DNA of 6,272 nt, taken from positions 1-6,272 of the forward strand of contig JAKPSR010000314.1 in assembly GCA_029571425.1 (NCBI GenBank), in the 5' to 3' direction. Position 1 is the stretch's first letter. Each line of letters begins with the position of its first letter. A program made the position numbers and the translations under genes. The notes beneath the pieces are model-generated. The model made no database searches. It was given only the letters and a program-made list of their open reading frames with translations, and was not told where the DNA came from. This document shows positions 1 through 5,721 of the stretch, in pieces. Source of the DNA: Spirochaetota bacterium. Its GTDB lineage: Bacteria; Spirochaetota; Spirochaetia; Treponematales; Treponemataceae.

Positions 1-40
1 CGAGGAAGTCGTACAATACGCGCTGATCGTCCGCTGTCAT
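1..40 (-). CDS. Possible divergent gene, first 13 codons only (cut by left edge)
   Basis: Reading leftward from an ATG at 40-38, the minus strand is open to the window edge and gives MTADDQRVLYDFL, which looks like a natural protein N-terminus. The function cannot be told from 13 residues. No Shine-Dalgarno sequence precedes the ATG. Instead, a promoter-like pair (TTGCAG at 77-72, 17 bp spacer, TATGAT at 54-49) ends 8 bases before the start, so a transcript would begin at or within a base or two of the ATG. This supports a leaderless mRNA, and the good promoter is the main reason for believing the gene. It would be divergent from the GT4 gene at 137. The alternative is chance: 13 open codons alone prove little. 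Confidence 0.42.
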   Translation of the reverse strand, partial: MTADDQRVLYDFL

Positions 41-48
41 CGTCCGTT

Positions 49-77
49 ATCATACCCCAAGTTCCCCCGACCTGCAA
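49..77 (-). promoter_or_regulatory. Promoter for the left-edge divergent gene
   Basis: On the minus strand, TTGCAG (77-72) and TATGAT (54-49) are separated by 17 bp, a good sigma-70-type pair. The predicted transcription start at about 43-41 falls next to the ATG at 40. It overlaps the predicted promoter of the GT4 gene on the other strand. Confidence 0.45.
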
Positions 78-91
78 TATCGTGGTATACT
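62..91 (+). promoter_or_regulatory. Predicted promoter of the GT4 gene
   Basis: TATACT at 86-91 is a good -10 box. The best -35 candidate at 18 bp spacing is TTCCCC (62-67), which is weak. Transcription would start near 98, giving a leader of about 39 bases that includes the ribosome binding site AGAGG at 126-130. The 9-mer TATACTGGA here (86-94) recurs exactly at the next gene's promoter (1398-1406). Confidence 0.45.
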
Positions 92-136
92 GGAAAACCG
101 CCCGGGAGATACCCGTGCGCGCCGCAGAGGTTTTGC

Positions 137-1363
137 ATGAAGATCGTGATGTGCACTGACGCCTATTGGCCTCGGGTCAACGGCGTTACCGTCTCCGTCG
201 ACTCGTTTTCCCGCGCCCTCGTCAGGGCGGGGCATCAAGTCGTCATCATCTGCTCGTTCTATCCGGACGACCAGGGCGTTGGGCGGATTTCGGGGGTCGA
301 GATGGATCGAGCCCGCGACCCGACCGAACCAACCGTGATACGCGTCCCCTCGTATACCCTTCCAATATCGAAGGAAGATCGCGTCGCGAAATTCCATAAA
401 TGGTTTTGGGTGTCCAAGCAGCTGAACGCCTTCGCTCCCGACATCGTGCACGTCAACTCGGAATTCGTGATTGGGGAATTCGGCTTTTACTACGCGAAAA
501 CCCATTCCCTCCCGGTGGTCTACACCTTCCATACCCTCTGGGAGGATTACGCCGTCAACTACATCCCCTGGGTACCCGAGTTCATCCTCCGTTTTATCGC
601 GCGATGGATCATTAAAGGGATGTGCAACCGCGCGGCGACGGTCATCGCCCCGACCGACCAAATAGTCGCCGTTATGCAGCGGTATAAAGTGAAGAAGCGT
701 GCCTATCTTCTTCCGACGGGGATCGACCCGGCCCTTTTCGCGCACGAGGCGGCAGAGATCGAGGATTTCCGCCAACGGTTGTACGCGCAGTACCCGACCC
801 TCCGCGACAGGCGGATACTGCTGTTCGCCGGCCGCATCGGCCGCGAGAAGAATATATCCTTCCTGCTACGGATCCTGCCGCGCGTTCTCGCCGCCCATCC
901 CGACGCCATGCTCGTGCTCGCCGGTAACGGTCCCGAGCTTCGGGACTTCGAGGAAGAGGCCGCCGGCCTTGGGATCGCCGATCAGTGCGTCTTCACCGGC
1001 TACCTCGATCGCTCGGACCTTTCATTATTGTACGCGATCTCGGAGCTATTCGTGTTCCCGTCGCGAACGGAAACCCAGGGGCTCGTGACCATCGAGGCGA
1101 TGCTTTCGGGCACGCCGGTCGTCGCCATAGGCGAGATGGGGACGCGCGCCGTCATGGGCGGGGACAACGGCGGGTTCATGGTACGGAACGATCCCGACGA
1201 GTTCGCGAGCCGGGTAATCCAGCTTCTTTCGGATCCCGAACTATACGGGCGGAAGGCGCGTGAGGCTATCGAGCACGCCCAGAAATGGAGTATCGATAAC
1301 ATGACGCGACGGCTCGAGGGGATATATCGGGAGACCCTCGACGCCTTTCACGCCTCCCGATGA
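137..1363 (+). CDS. GT4-family glycosyltransferase, probable lipid (diacylglycerol) glycosyltransferase
   Basis: This 408-residue protein is a retaining GT-B enzyme that moves a sugar from a nucleotide-sugar donor to an acceptor at the cytoplasmic membrane face. The N-terminal acceptor domain (about 1-200) opens with MKIVMCTDAYWPRVNGV, carrying the family's NGV glycine loop at 15-17. It also has FHT at 131-133 and the linker LPTGID at 192-197. The C-terminal donor domain has GRIGREKN at 232-239 (R233 and K238 as likely phosphate binders), AGNGPE at 262-267 and the EX7E motif with E312 and E320. An aromatic, basic, amphipathic stretch (about 145-165) is typical of enzymes that dock on membranes. 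The length is normal. The ATG at 137 has AGAGG six bases upstream; the frame stays open to the left edge, but the family N-terminus begins here. A GT28 lipid glycosyltransferase follows 46 bp downstream, so I infer a glycolipid role such as monoglucosyl- or galactosyl-diacylglycerol synthesis. Family assignment is firm; acceptor and sugar are inferred. A mannosyltransferase acting on phosphatidylinositol or on polysaccharide is the main alternative. Confidence 0.9.
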   Translation: MKIVMCTDAYWPRVNGVTVSVDSFSRALVRAGHQVVIICSFYPDDQGVGRISGVEMDRARDPTEPTVIRVPSYTLPISKEDRVAKFHKWFWVSKQLNAFAPDIVHVNSEFVIGEFGFYYAKTHSLPVVYTFHTLWEDYAVNYIPWVPEFILRFIARWIIKGMCNRAATVIAPTDQIVAVMQRYKVKKRAYLLPTGIDPALFAHEAAEIEDFRQRLYAQYPTLRDRRILLFAGRIGREKNISFLLRILPRVLAAHPDAMLVLAGNGPELRDFEEEAAGLGIADQCVFTGYLDRSDLSLLYAISELFVFPSRTETQGLVTIEAMLSGTPVVAIGEMGTRAVMGGDNGGFMVRNDPDEFASRVIQLLSDPELYGRKAREAIEHAQKWSIDNMTRRLEGIYRETLDAFHASR

Positions 1364-1373
1364 TCGATTTTTC

Positions 1374-1403
1374 TTGTGCTGCGGCGCGCCTGCGGACTAT
1401 ACT
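1374..1403 (+). promoter_or_regulatory. Internal promoter before the GT28 gene
   Basis: TTGTGC (1374-1379) and TATACT (1398-1403) are separated by 18 bp in the 46-bp gap after the GT4 gene. The -10 box ends six bases before the ATG at 1410, so the predicted start of transcription coincides with the start codon. I see no terminator in this gap, so read-through from the GT4 promoter could also supply this gene. Confidence 0.5.
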
Positions 1404-1409
1404 GGACGC

Positions 1410-2576
1410 ATGCCGATGACACAGAGAATCGCCTTCCTCTACCTTAATACCGGAGGAGGGCACATCGCGCCCGCGCGCGCCCTCGCGCGGGCCATCGACG
1501 AGCGATACGGCGGAACCTCCCAGTCCTTCCTCGTCAACGGCTTCAGCGAGCGGATGCGCGCATGCCGATTCTTCATCGAGAACGGGTATTCCATCACCGC
1601 CAATTTTTTCGAGCCCGGCTACGTCCTCTTTTACCAGTTGACGGGAACACGGCTCGCGGTCAGGTTCGGGAACTATTTCATCTCGCTGAACGGCGTTCGC
1701 CATCTTGCCGAGTCGTTCAAAAAGCACGGGATCACGAAGGTCGTCTGCCTCCACGAGGTACTGATCATGCCCGCGCGGGCCGCCATCGACCGGGTAAACC
1801 CCGCGATACCGTTGATCACCCTCGTTACCGACCCCTTTACCGCGCATCCGGTGTGGTTCCACGAGAAGCGGATGGAGCTCGTCGTCTTCTCCGAGAAGCT
1901 GCGCCGCGAGGCGATCGAGCGCTACGGCTACGATCCTGCCCGGGTTCACGCCTTTCCCTTCATACTGTCGCGCGCCTATGAGCGGCCATACGCCCCCGAG
2001 GAGGTGGCCGCGGCCCGGGCACGCCGGGGCATCGGCCCCGACGAGAAGGTTATCCTGATCGCCGGCGGCGGCGAGGGACTCAAGAGCGCCGACCGCATCG
2101 TCGCCGAGTTCCTGAGGCGGCGGCGGACTGAGACCCTCGTCGTCGTCTGCGGCAGGAATCGCATCCTCAGGCGCCTAATTTCCCTCCTGGTCGAGCGGGC
2201 GGGGGCCCGGAACGTGCGCGTCCTCGGCTTCGTCGACTACATGAGCGATCTCATAAACATGGCCGACTGCGTGATCACGAAGGGCGGGGCGTCGACCGTG
2301 ATGGAGATACTGGCCCTCGGCAAGCCGATCGTCTTCTCGACCTATATCCGCGGCCAAGAGCTCGGAAATATGCTTTTCGCCGTCACGAACGGTGCGGGCT
2401 GGTACTTGAAGCGCCCCCGGGAGATCGTCGAACGCGCGGTCTTGGTCGCCAACGACCCGGAGGTATCGCGCGCGGCGCGGGACGCGGTGGCCCGTCTCGG
2501 GATACGGAACGGCCTCGACGAAGTCGCCCGGTTCGCGCACGATTTCGGGCTTCCCGCCGACGAGCGCCTGCCGTAA
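1410..2576 (+). CDS. GT28-family processive diacylglycerol glycosyltransferase (UgtP/MGDG-synthase-like)
   Basis: From ATG 1410 this is a 388-residue GT-B enzyme of the MGDG synthase/UgtP type, which transfers glucose or galactose to diacylglycerol or to an existing glycolipid at the inner face of the membrane. The N-terminal MGDG-synthase domain shows TGGGH at 14-18 and VTDPFTAHPVW at 139-149, the family's TD...H..W signature. The C-terminal GT28 domain has the glycine loop GGGEG at 219-223, the donor site KGGASTVMEIL at 291-301 (E299) and GQELGN at 315-320 followed by NGAGWY. The length is normal. I chose 1410 because the family N-terminus begins just before the GGGH loop. The frame also opens at a TTG at 1374, but that would add a Cys-Cys-rich, unfamily-like peptide encoded by promoter sequence. 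A second ATG at 1416 is possible. No Shine-Dalgarno sequence precedes either ATG, which suggests a leaderless message. With the upstream GT4 enzyme it may make mono- and diglycosyl lipids. Which sugar is added, and whether it is processive, cannot be read from the sequence. Confidence 0.88.
   Translation: MPMTQRIAFLYLNTGGGHIAPARALARAIDERYGGTSQSFLVNGFSERMRACRFFIENGYSITANFFEPGYVLFYQLTGTRLAVRFGNYFISLNGVRHLAESFKKHGITKVVCLHEVLIMPARAAIDRVNPAIPLITLVTDPFTAHPVWFHEKRMELVVFSEKLRREAIERYGYDPARVHAFPFILSRAYERPYAPEEVAAARARRGIGPDEKVILIAGGGEGLKSADRIVAEFLRRRRTETLVVVCGRNRILRRLISLLVERAGARNVRVLGFVDYMSDLINMADCVITKGGASTVMEILALGKPIVFSTYIRGQELGNMLFAVTNGAGWYLKRPREIVERAVLVANDPEVSRAARDAVARLGIRNGLDEVARFAHDFGLPADERLP
1469..1492 (+). 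repeat. GC-only 9-bp inverted repeat inside the GT28 gene
   Basis: GCCCGCGCG (1469-1477) and CGCGCGGGC (1484-1492) form a perfect 9-bp stem with the 6-base loop CGCCCT, about 60 bases after the start codon. It encodes part of the APARALARA stretch, so it may be a by-product of Ala/Arg codons in GC-rich DNA. No T-tract follows, so it is not an intrinsic terminator. Confidence 0.5.
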
Positions 2577-2589
2577 GAGGCCTCGCCCC

Positions 2590-2618
2590 TTGAGGCAAAC
2601 GCCTTTTCCGGGTATAGT
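2590..2618 (+). promoter_or_regulatory. Promoter of the Wzi-like gene
   Basis: TTGAGG (2590-2595), a 17-bp spacer and TATAGT (2613-2618) make the best sigma-70-like pair in the window. Transcription would start near 2625 and give a leader of about 24 bases carrying AAGGA (2638-2642), six bases before the ATG at 2649. The gene can therefore be transcribed separately from the glycosyltransferases. Confidence 0.6.
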
Positions 2619-2648
2619 ATTCGTCAACGCCCTCATGAAGGAACGACC

Positions 2649-4421
2649 ATGAACCGAGTTCGCGCCATCGCCCTCATCATCGGCCTCGTCGCCGCGGCCG
2701 GGGCCTTCGCCCAGGTAGCTGCCGATCCCCTTGACCACTTCTACGATGACCTCGTCATCTGGGAGACGATGGGCCTCGTGGGGAATCTCCCGGCGGCACG
2801 TCCATATCCGCTGCAGATGGTCGAGATCATCCTGAAGCAGGTAATCGAGCGGGGAGACGAGTACCAGAAGCACCTCGCCGAGCTCCATTACAACCGCATA
2901 TTCAAGAAAACACTATCGGTCGGGACTAAGGCCGAACTGGCCTTCGATACCCTGAAGGGTTTCAAGCAGATGGGCCTCGCCCTCTCGGCCGACCTCAATT
3001 ATATGTTTAACCCGCTCGTCGGCGCGAGTTTTAGCCTCGACGGCTGGGCGATCAACAAGCTTCCCGACGAGGAACTTATCCCTCTGAGGACTGGCTCGAC
3101 CAAGGATATCGTCGCCGATAACGCGAAGGTTGGGCCGTTCTACGTCCTTCCGTCGGTGAACTCGTCGGTGTCCTTCGGGAACGGCGAGTATTACCTGAAC
3201 GCGGGGCTGATGCGCGGTTCCTACGGGCCCTTCCACTCGAACGGCGTCATCGTCGGCCCCCAGGCATTGCACGCGGGGCAATTCGACTTCGCGGTCAACA
3301 AGAAGCTCTGGGGCTTCGACATGTCTCTCTATGCCCTTTCGGCCGGAGACGGCTACGGCGAGACCTACGTGAGCAAGCACTCGGACGCGTACGAAGGTCT
3401 TACCGTGCCGCGAAGCGAGGCTTGGTACCCGGAGAAGTACCTGGTCGTGCATTCTTTCTCGGTTCATCCTTACGAATGGCTCTCGATCTCCCTTTTAGAG
3501 TCGGTGATGTACGGCGGCCGCTTTGACCCGATGTATCTTCTCCCGTTCTCCGTGTACAACATGACCCAGCCGCTTAACGGGTTTCGCGACAACTGTTATC
3601 TGGGGGGAATGTTCACGGTGAAGCCCCTCGAGGGGATGAAAATCGACGGGGTGCTTTACGCGGACGACCTCAGCTTCAACGACATCATTAAGCTCCAGTT
3701 CGACACGAAGTGGCGCCTCGCCGGCCAACTCGGCGTTTCCTACGCCCCGCGCCGATCGGGCTTGTTTACCTACGTTTCCCTTGATTACACGATGGTGACC
3801 CCGTATACCTACTCGCATCGCAACGACGGGGATAACGACCTTTCTGAGCCAAATTACCAGAATTACACGCACGCGGGGCGTTCATTCGGCGCCGATCTTG
3901 ATCCGAACTCGGATCGGTTGAACCTTCGAGTTAAACTCCGCCCCCTCGAGGCGGTCGACGTCAACATCTTCGGTGCCATGATCAGGCACGCGAACGTCAA
4001 CCAAGGGATGACGGACGACCAGATCGAGCAGTACGTGAAGACACCGAACGGCTACATCACCGACGGCACGATCATGAACCACTCATCCGTCGATGGCGCG
4101 GGGCATGCCTTCAACTACTCGACTCCATTCTTGTCCCAAGGCTTGAAACAGTACATCTGGCAGATCGGAGTCGAGGCCCTTTGCCGCCTCCCGATCCTGA
4201 AAACCCACGGGTACATCGTGTTTCGGCTTGGCTATACCTTCGAGGCGAACTTCAATAAGGGAGTCAACGAGCGTATCTACCACTACGAGACAAATGCTGA
4301 GCTTCTCTCGCGCGAGGACGCCCTCGCGCTCGGCGAGGCCCAGCTTGCTGAGTGGGAGAAGCAGGCTACCGGAGTGGAATACAACAACTACATCAGCGCC
4401 GGCTTCGAATACCACTACTAG
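2649..4421 (+). CDS. Secreted outer-membrane beta-barrel protein, Wzi (capsule assembly) family-like
   Basis: This 590-residue protein starts with a clear Sec signal peptide: basic N-terminus (R3, R5), hydrophobic core 6-17 and an AFA-Q cleavage site after residue 21. There is no lipobox cysteine. A short helical segment follows (DDLVIWETMGLVGNLP at 33-48, then PYPLQMVEIILKQVIE), like the periplasmic helices ahead of the barrel in Wzi. The rest alternates polar and aromatic or hydrophobic residues in strand-like runs and ends in YISAGFEYHY, the aromatic-terminal strand recognised by the BAM machinery. Family-like motifs are GVLYADD near 334-340 and YTHAGRSFGADLDP at 406-419. In known members (E. 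coli Wzi) the barrel binds capsule polysaccharide at the cell surface; that this one does so is inference. There are two cysteines (C316, C512). A hydrophilic, charged, helix-like insert (about 548-572) precedes the last strand and is unusual. The start has a good ribosome binding site. The neighbouring glycosyltransferases fit an envelope role. Alternative: an unrelated spirochaete outer-membrane barrel. Secretion and barrel nature are much surer than the family name. Confidence 0.8.
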   Translation: MNRVRAIALIIGLVAAAGAFAQVAADPLDHFYDDLVIWETMGLVGNLPAARPYPLQMVEIILKQVIERGDEYQKHLAELHYNRIFKKTLSVGTKAELAFDTLKGFKQMGLALSADLNYMFNPLVGASFSLDGWAINKLPDEELIPLRTGSTKDIVADNAKVGPFYVLPSVNSSVSFGNGEYYLNAGLMRGSYGPFHSNGVIVGPQALHAGQFDFAVNKKLWGFDMSLYALSAGDGYGETYVSKHSDAYEGLTVPRSEAWYPEKYLVVHSFSVHPYEWLSISLLESVMYGGRFDPMYLLPFSVYNMTQPLNGFRDNCYLGGMFTVKPLEGMKIDGVLYADDLSFNDIIKLQFDTKWRLAGQLGVSYAPRRSGLFTYVSLDYTMVTPYTYSHRNDGDNDLSEPNYQNYTHAGRSFGADLDPNSDRLNLRVKLRPLEAVDVNIFGAMIRHANVNQGMTDDQIEQYVKTPNGYITDGTIMNHSSVDGAGHAFNYSTPFLSQGLKQYIWQIGVEALCRLPILKTHGYIVFRLGYTFEANFNKGVNERIYHYETNAELLSREDALALGEAQLAEWEKQATGVEYNNYISAGFEYHY

Positions 4422-4432
4422 CCGGCCGCCGA
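4422..4432. other. Convergent gene junction, 11 bp, no clear terminator
   Basis: The barrel gene stops at 4421 (TAG) and the helicase stops at 4433 on the opposite strand (TGA). The gap is only GC-rich sequence. A GCCGGC at 4421-4426 could pair with the GCCGGC at 4398-4403 inside the barrel gene, but no T-tract follows on either strand. Transcripts may therefore run into each other. Confidence 0.5.
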
Positions 4433-5653
4433 TCACTCCCCGGCGTCTACCGCGTCGGGGTCGACCTCGGGCGCGACGACGGCGCCCCCCCTTAATTCCT
4501 TCGGATACACGCAAATCCCCAATCGTTTCTCGAGCCGGGCAAGGGCGCGAAGCTCGAACCCGTCGCCGAAGACGGCGTTGATCCCCGCGCGCCCCGCGCG
4601 TGCGGTGCGCCCGGCGCGATGGACGAAGAAGTCGCCCTCGGACGGGACGTCGAGCTGCACGACGTGGGTGACGTCGGGCACGTCGAGGCCGCGCGCGGCG
4701 AGGTCGCTCGTCACCAGGATGGAGGCGCGGCCTGAGCGGAAGTCGTCAATCGCCTTCTTTCGCTCGACCTTGTCCATTCGGGCGGTGAGGCCGCTCGCTT
4801 CCACCTTTTTAAAGCGCAGTCGCTCGACGATATGGGGAACTTGCCCGGCGATCGAGGTGAATACGAGCGTCTTCGTCGGCCGCTCGGCGACGAGGAAGCG
4901 CCTGAGATCCTCGATCTTGTCGCGCTGCTCCGAGTAGAAGGCCCAGTGCGAGATACGGCGGGCGAGCACGTCCTCTGGCGGCATGGTGACGTGCGAGACG
5001 CCGACCGGTGCGTTGGCGTCCGTAGGAGCGGTCGGCCGCCCACGACGGGCGGCTAACATCGACTCTATAAGCGTTCGATTGCGGGCGGAGAGGGTCGCCG
5101 AACAGGAGACGCACTGCGCCTCAGCCGGCGCGAGGGCGAGCAGCTCGGCGAGGGTATCGCGCATCTCTGGCGACAGCATCCGATCCGCCTCATCGAGGAC
5201 GACGAGATCAACCGCCTGCATTCGAAGCTTTTTGAGGTGGGCAAGCTCGAGGATGCGCGCAGGCCCGCCGAGGGCGATGTCCGGCTTTTCCTTGAGGCGC
5301 TCGGTTTGGCGCTTGATGGGCGCTCCTCCGACGAGGAGGGCCGCGGAGACGGCGACGCCCGCCTCCTTCGCGAATCGGTCGGCCTCAGCCTTGATTTGGC
5401 TCGCGAGCTCGTGCGTTGGGGCGACGACGAGCACGTGCGGGCCGCTTCCGGGTCGGGCGAGGGCGCGGACGAAAGCCGGCAGAAGATACGCTAGCGTTTT
5501 GCCGGTACCGGTCTCTGACTGGAAGAGGACGTTTTCCCCGGCGAGAATCCGGGGAATGACCTCCGCTTGGACGGGGGTTGGCTCGGCGTATCCGCGCGCG
5601 GCGAGGGCGCGGGCGAGCTCGTTCGGTAGCCCGAGGGCAAGGAAATCCTTCAC
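4433..5653 (-). CDS. DEAD-box ATP-dependent RNA helicase, minimal core
   Basis: This 406-residue protein is an SF2 DEAD-box RNA helicase that uses ATP to unwind short RNA duplexes, typically in ribosome assembly, RNA decay or cold adaptation. All core motifs are present: Q motif (F4, then EPTPVQ with Q29), motif I SETGTGKT at 46-53, Ia PTHELA at 79-84, Ib GGPARI at 129-134, II DEAD at 154-157, III SAT at 185-187, IV LVFTS at 263-267, V TSDLAARGLD at 315-324 and VI HRAGRTARAG at 345-354. Motif Ia has His where PTRELA is usual, and Ib reads GGPARI instead of the common GTPGRI, so RNA contacts of domain 1 may differ. There is almost no C-terminal extension (about 50 residues after motif VI), unlike DeaD/CsdA or DbpA, so the exact subfamily and substrate cannot be given. 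The start is GTG at 5653, placed by the Q-motif spacing, with no Shine-Dalgarno sequence before it. It is convergent with the barrel gene and divergent from the GT4 gene at 5722. Confidence 0.95.
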   Translation of the reverse strand: MKDFLALGLPNELARALAARGYAEPTPVQAEVIPRILAGENVLFQSETGTGKTLAYLLPAFVRALARPGSGPHVLVVAPTHELASQIKAEADRFAKEAGVAVSAALLVGGAPIKRQTERLKEKPDIALGGPARILELAHLKKLRMQAVDLVVLDEADRMLSPEMRDTLAELLALAPAEAQCVSCSATLSARNRTLIESMLAARRGRPTAPTDANAPVGVSHVTMPPEDVLARRISHWAFYSEQRDKIEDLRRFLVAERPTKTLVFTSIAGQVPHIVERLRFKKVEASGLTARMDKVERKKAIDDFRSGRASILVTSDLAARGLDVPDVTHVVQLDVPSEGDFFVHRAGRTARAGRAGINAVFGDGFELRALARLEKRLGICVYPKELRGGAVVAPEVDPDAVDAGE

Positions 5654-5665
5654 GAGGCCAAGGAT

Positions 5666-5698
5666 AGCATAATGACAGGAAAAGTGCTATAATGGAAA
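5666..5698 (-). promoter_or_regulatory. Tentative helicase promoter
   Basis: Two minus-strand -10 candidates overlap: TATGCT (5671-5666), 12 bases before the GTG, and CATTAT (5674-5669), which has TTTCCA (5698-5693) 18 bp upstream as a -35. Either would leave a leader of only about 5 to 8 bases, too short for a Shine-Dalgarno site, and none is seen. The boxes are imperfect, so this is a low-confidence call. Confidence 0.3.
5685..5693 (+). promoter_or_regulatory. Extended -10 promoter of the right-hand GT4 gene
   Basis: TGCTATAAT is a perfect -10 hexamer (5688-5693) with the TG of an extended -10 element. No good -35 is seen at 16-18 bp spacing, which extended -10 promoters tolerate. Transcription would start near 5700, leaving a leader of about 22 bases with GGAGG at 5711-5715, six bases before the GTG start. 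It lies within the tentative helicase promoter region on the other strand. Confidence 0.6.
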
Positions 5699-5710
5699 AT
5701 ACACGCGACT

Positions 5711-5715
5711 GGAGG
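5711..5715 (+). promoter_or_regulatory. Ribosome binding site that fixes the GTG start
   Basis: GGAGG lies six bases before GTG 5722. It decides a non-ATG start for the truncated GT4 gene, since the first in-frame ATG (6178) would remove most of the acceptor domain. Confidence 0.75.
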
Positions 5716-5721
5716 TCCTTC

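Noticed and set aside
3..26. Plus-strand reading RKSYNTR then stop, as the tail of an upstream gene
   Set aside because: Seven codons before a stop is no evidence, and the minus-strand reading of the same bases has a promoter and a start that fit together better.
103..115. Small hairpin CGGG-AGATA-CCCG in the leader of the GT4 gene
   Set aside because: A 4-bp stem is expected by chance in GC-rich DNA; there is no riboswitch-like structure around it.
2..136. In-frame upstream extension of the first GT4 gene
   Set aside because: The frame is open from position 2 to the ATG at 137, but the extension contains promoter sequence, has no family similarity, and the AGAGG site six bases before 137 fixes the start.
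50..775. Long minus-strand open frame of 241 codons across the GT4 gene
   Set aside because: It is antisense to a clear GT4 enzyme, lacks recognisable motifs and is rich in Arg, Asp, Gly and Val, as expected of a shadow frame in GC-rich DNA.
1374..1409. TTG start at 1374 for the GT28 gene
   Set aside because: The extra 12 residues (starting Met-Cys-Cys) are not family-like, no ribosome binding site precedes the TTG, and the stretch coincides with a -35/-10 pair.
1266..1949. Minus-strand open frame of 227 codons across the GT4/GT28 junction
   Set aside because: It would run through the intergenic promoter and antisense to two real genes, with no family motifs; a GC-driven shadow.
2577..2607. 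Possible terminator after the GT28 gene
   Set aside because: GCCTC/GAGGC (2580-2584, 2592-2596) or AGGC/GCCT with TTTT (2593-2607) can form stems of only 4 to 5 bp, and they overlap the downstream promoter. They are too weak to call as a terminator, though slight attenuation is possible.
4983..5672. Plus-strand open frame of 229 codons across the helicase
   Set aside because: It is antisense to intact helicase motifs I to III and made mostly of Arg, Ser and Ala; no independent evidence of coding.
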